From the NCBI GenBank assembly GCA_947631705.1, contig CANRMJ010000008.1:1-50611 (forward strand): DNA of 50,611 bases, read 5' to 3'. Shown here in pieces: positions 48,402 to 50,611 of the stretch. The position numbers were made by a program, and so were the translations under genes. The notes beneath the pieces are model-generated. The model was not told the origin of the DNA, ran no database searches, and saw only the letters and a program-made list of their open reading frames with translations. The DNA is from an uncultured Clostridia bacterium (GTDB lineage: Bacteria; Bacillota; Clostridia; Oscillospirales; Acutalibacteraceae). How positions within the stretch are numbered: position 1 is the stretch's first letter; each line of letters begins with the position of its first letter.

Positions 48402-50185
48402 TGGAAAGTATAAAAGGATTAAAAAGAACAGATTATTGCGGAACGCTTCGCCTGTCAGACAAAGGAAAAGAAGTAACTCTTTTCGGCTGGGCACAGCGCA
48501 GACGTGATCTCGGCAACCTTATTTTTATTGATTTAAGAGATAAAACAGGGATTGTGCAGGCGTCTTTTAATGATAAAACCGACAGAGCAATTTTTGAAAA
48601 GGCGCAGTCGGTACGCTCTGAATATGTGCTTGCTATTAGGGGGATCGTGCGCGAGCGTGAAAGCAAAAATTCCACTCTGCCCACAGGAGAAATTGAGGTT
48701 GAGGCAACAGAGATGAGGATAATCTCAAAGGCTCAAACGCCTCCCTTTGAAATTTCGAAAGCAAGCGAAGTCGGCGATGAAACAACGCTGAAATACCGCT
48801 ATCTCAATCTCAGAAACGAGAAATTGACGCAAAATATTATTATGCGCCACAAAATTGCGAAAATCGCGCGTGAATATTTTTATGAAAACGATTTTATAGA
48901 AATTGAAACGCCCATGATGATAAAATCAACGCCCGAGGGCGCTCGTGACTACGTTGTGCCGAGCAGAATACACAACGGAAAATTCTATGCTTTGCCGCAA
49001 AGTCCGCAAATTTACAAGCAGCTTTTGATGGTGGCGGGCTTCGACAGGTATATTCAGCTTGCGAGATGCTTTCGTGATGAGGATCTGCGCGCAGATCGTC
49101 AGCCCGAATTCACTCAGATAGACCTTGAAATGAGCTTTGTTGATACTAACGACATTATGGATATGGCGGAGGGCTTTATCAAAAGACTTATGAAGGAAAC
49201 GCTTGGAATAGAAATGGATTCGCCTATTCCGCATATGACCTTTGCGAAGGCTATGAACAGCTACGGTTCCGACAAACCCGACACACGTTTTGATATGCTG
49301 ATAAACGATATTTCGGACTGGGCGGCAAAAACCGATTTCGCCGTGTTCAAATCGGCTCTTGAAAGCGGCGGCTCCGTCAAAGCAATCGTTGCCGAAAACG
49401 CCGCGGGCGAATATACGAGAAAGAAAATAGACAAGCTGACAGAATATGTTAAAGGAATCGGCGCAAAGGGTCTTGCATATATCAGATGGGCGGAAGACGT
49501 TCCCGCTTGTTCGTTTGCAAAATTTCTTAAAGAGGGTGAGCTTAACGCTCTTCTGAACAGGCTCGGCGCAAAAAAAGGCGACTGTGTATTTATTGTAAGC
49601 GGCAAAACAAGCCTTGCTCTTTCGGTTTTAGGCGCTCTTCGCCTTACCGTTGCAAAAGCTCTTGGAATAATTCCCGAAAACAAGTGGAATTATGTGTGGA
49701 TAACAGAAATGCCTTTCTTTGAATTTGACGAAGAAAAAAACGAATGGGTGGCAATGCACCATCCTTTCACGATGCCGCTTGAGGAATGTCTCCCCTATCT
49801 TGAAACGGACAAATCAAAGGTTCGTGCCGAGGCGTTTGACCTTGTTTTAAACGGAATAGAGCTATCATCAGGTTCAATGAGAATTACAGACTGCGATTTG
49901 CAGAACAAGATGTTTGAGCTGCTCGGAATGGAGCAGGAGGAAATAGACGCCAAGTTCGGTTTCCTTGTTGAGGCATACAAATACGCCTCCCCTCCCCACG
50001 GCGGAATGGGTATCGGGCTTGATAGGCTTGCAATGCTCATCTGCAAAGCCGAAAGTCTGCGCGACGTTACCGCTTTCCCAAAGGTTCAGAATGCGAGTGA
50101 GCTTATGAGCGGCGCCCCGTCTGTTATAGACGACATTCAGCTCGGTGAGCTCGGAATTGCAATATCGGCAAAGGAAGATGACTGA
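48401..50185 (+). CDS. aspS: Aspartyl-tRNA synthetase, bacterial type
   Basis: This 594-residue class II synthetase has an N-terminal OB-fold anticodon-binding domain (about 1-110), a catalytic core with motif 1 near 145-165 and motif 2 FRDEDLRADRQPEFTQ (about 222-237), the bacterial insertion (GAD) domain (about 285-420), and motif 3 GIGLDRL (about 535-541). The length and the GAD insertion identify the bacterial type. Whether it is discriminating (Asp only) or also charges tRNA-Asn cannot be settled by eye. It is coupled to hisS. Confidence 0.97.
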   Translation: MESIKGLKRTDYCGTLRLSDKGKEVTLFGWAQRRRDLGNLIFIDLRDKTGIVQASFNDKTDRAIFEKAQSVRSEYVLAIRGIVRERESKNSTLPTGEIEVEATEMRIISKAQTPPFEISKASEVGDETTLKYRYLNLRNEKLTQNIIMRHKIAKIAREYFYENDFIEIETPMMIKSTPEGARDYVVPSRIHNGKFYALPQSPQIYKQLLMVAGFDRYIQLARCFRDEDLRADRQPEFTQIDLEMSFVDTNDIMDMAEGFIKRLMKETLGIEMDSPIPHMTFAKAMNSYGSDKPDTRFDMLINDISDWAAKTDFAVFKSALESGGSVKAIVAENAAGEYTRKKIDKLTEYVKGIGAKGLAYIRWAEDVPACSFAKFLKEGELNALLNRLGAKKGDCVFIVSGKTSLALSVLGALRLTVAKALGIIPENKWNYVWITEMPFFEFDEEKNEWVAMHHPFTMPLEECLPYLETDKSKVRAEAFDLVLNGIELSSGSMRITDCDLQNKMFELLGMEQEEIDAKFGFLVEAYKYASPPHGGMGIGLDRLAMLICKAESLRDVTAFPKVQNASELMSGAPSVIDDIQLGELGIAISAKEDD

Positions 50186-50186
50186 A

Positions 50187-50611
50187 ATGAGCAGTTTTTT
50201 TGCAATGATAAACAGAATGAAACTGATTGACCGCTGGGCGCTTATGCGAAACACGTCTAAAGAAAATATTGCCGAGCACAGCCACAGCGTTGCTATTATC
50301 GCTCATGCTCTGTGCGTTATAGGAAATAAAAAATTCGGCAAAAGCTATAATGCCGAAAGGTGCGCCCTGTTAGCTCTGTATCACGACGCAACTGAGGTTA
50401 TCACAGGCGATATGCCGACTCCTGTTAAATATTACAACAGTGAAATCAAAAATGTGTATAAAGATATAGAGAGCATTGCGGGCGAAAGGCTGTTATCTAT
50501 GCTGCCCGAGGAATTCAGAGACGAATACTCCCCTCTTTTTGAAAAGAACGAGGATGATGAGGAACTTTGGAAAATCATTAAAGCAGCGGATAAAACAGAC
50601 GCGCTCATCAA
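50187..50611 (+). CDS. HD-domain phosphohydrolase, YfbR/5'-deoxynucleotidase type, 5' part
   Basis: The first 141 residues of an HD-domain hydrolase are in the window and the frame stays open at its end. HD metal ligands are visible: His33 in AEHSHSVA, His66-Asp67 in LYHDATE, and a late Asp in AADKTDA near the end. RWALMRN (16-22) and GDMPTPVKY (74-82) are typical of YfbR, which removes phosphate from deoxynucleoside 5'-monophosphates. The ATG follows the aspS stop by one base, and the ribosome site AAGGAAG lies inside aspS, so the genes are co-transcribed. Confidence 0.9.
   Translation, partial: MSSFFAMINRMKLIDRWALMRNTSKENIAEHSHSVAIIAHALCVIGNKKFGKSYNAERCALLALYHDATEVITGDMPTPVKYYNSEIKNVYKDIESIAGERLLSMLPEEFRDEYSPLFEKNEDDEELWKIIKAADKTDALI

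Overview
The window looks like chromosome from a spore-forming, low-to-moderate G+C Clostridia bacterium, probably an animal- or gut-associated member of the Oscillospirales/Eubacteriales. Evidence from the sequence: a complete gerA-type spore germination operon, a PdaA-like cortex deacetylase, a DUF421/DUF4363 pair, the darA-holB-ricT cluster typical of Firmicutes, consensus sigma-A promoters, strong AGGAGG ribosome sites with frequent TTG/GTG starts, and glycan genes (NanE/NanA, GH2, GH30) together with BspA-type leucine-rich surface proteins. No rRNA, tRNA, CRISPR array, transposase, integrase or phage gene was recognised.

Layout. 1-5.9 kb: the 5' part of htpG behind a CIRCE operator, then a 1630-residue secreted protein followed by a 43-residue micro-ORF. 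6.2-13.7 kb: a GPH sugar symporter, rmuC, an orphan hisC, a PAP2 phosphatase, a DnaJ-domain membrane protein with a zinc-ribbon membrane partner, and an SDR dehydrogenase. 13.8-18.6 kb: a second surface-protein island with a small BspA/dockerin-like protein, a 37-residue micro-ORF and a 927-residue BspA protein whose long leader carries a run of ten G. 18.6-24.4 kb: a CarD-like regulator, an amino-acid ABC transporter whose binding protein appears circularly permuted, and an overlapping GNAT-GH30-TrmO operon. 24.5-30.4 kb: ferredoxin, ricT-holB-darA, and citrate synthase with a membrane protein and an AEC transporter. 30.4-35.6 kb: gerAA-gerAB-gerAC and yetF-DUF4363. 35.6-39.8 kb: beta-mannosidase divergent from nanE-nanA. 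39.8-50.6 kb: prfB, pdaA, mreBCD-mrdA, mgsA, hisS-aspS and a partial YfbR-like HD phosphohydrolase.

How the genes work together. Most of the window is housekeeping: translation (prfB, hisS, aspS, trmO), cell-wall elongation (mreBCD, mrdA), sporulation and germination, and c-di-AMP sensing. The accessory part concerns glycans and the cell surface. Beta-mannosidase and the sialic acid/ManNAc genes share one 143-bp divergent control region. The two large surface proteins share a C-terminal domain type, and each is followed by a micro-ORF of one apparent family.

The points most worth following are: the domain order of the ABC binding protein (C-terminal segment moved to the N terminus); the surface-protein/micro-ORF pairs; the poly-G tract in the leader of the BspA gene; a methylglyoxal synthase with Gly in place of its catalytic Asp; and a release factor 2 gene with no programmed frameshift. 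Promoter, terminator and RNA-structure calls were made by eye and no database search was run.
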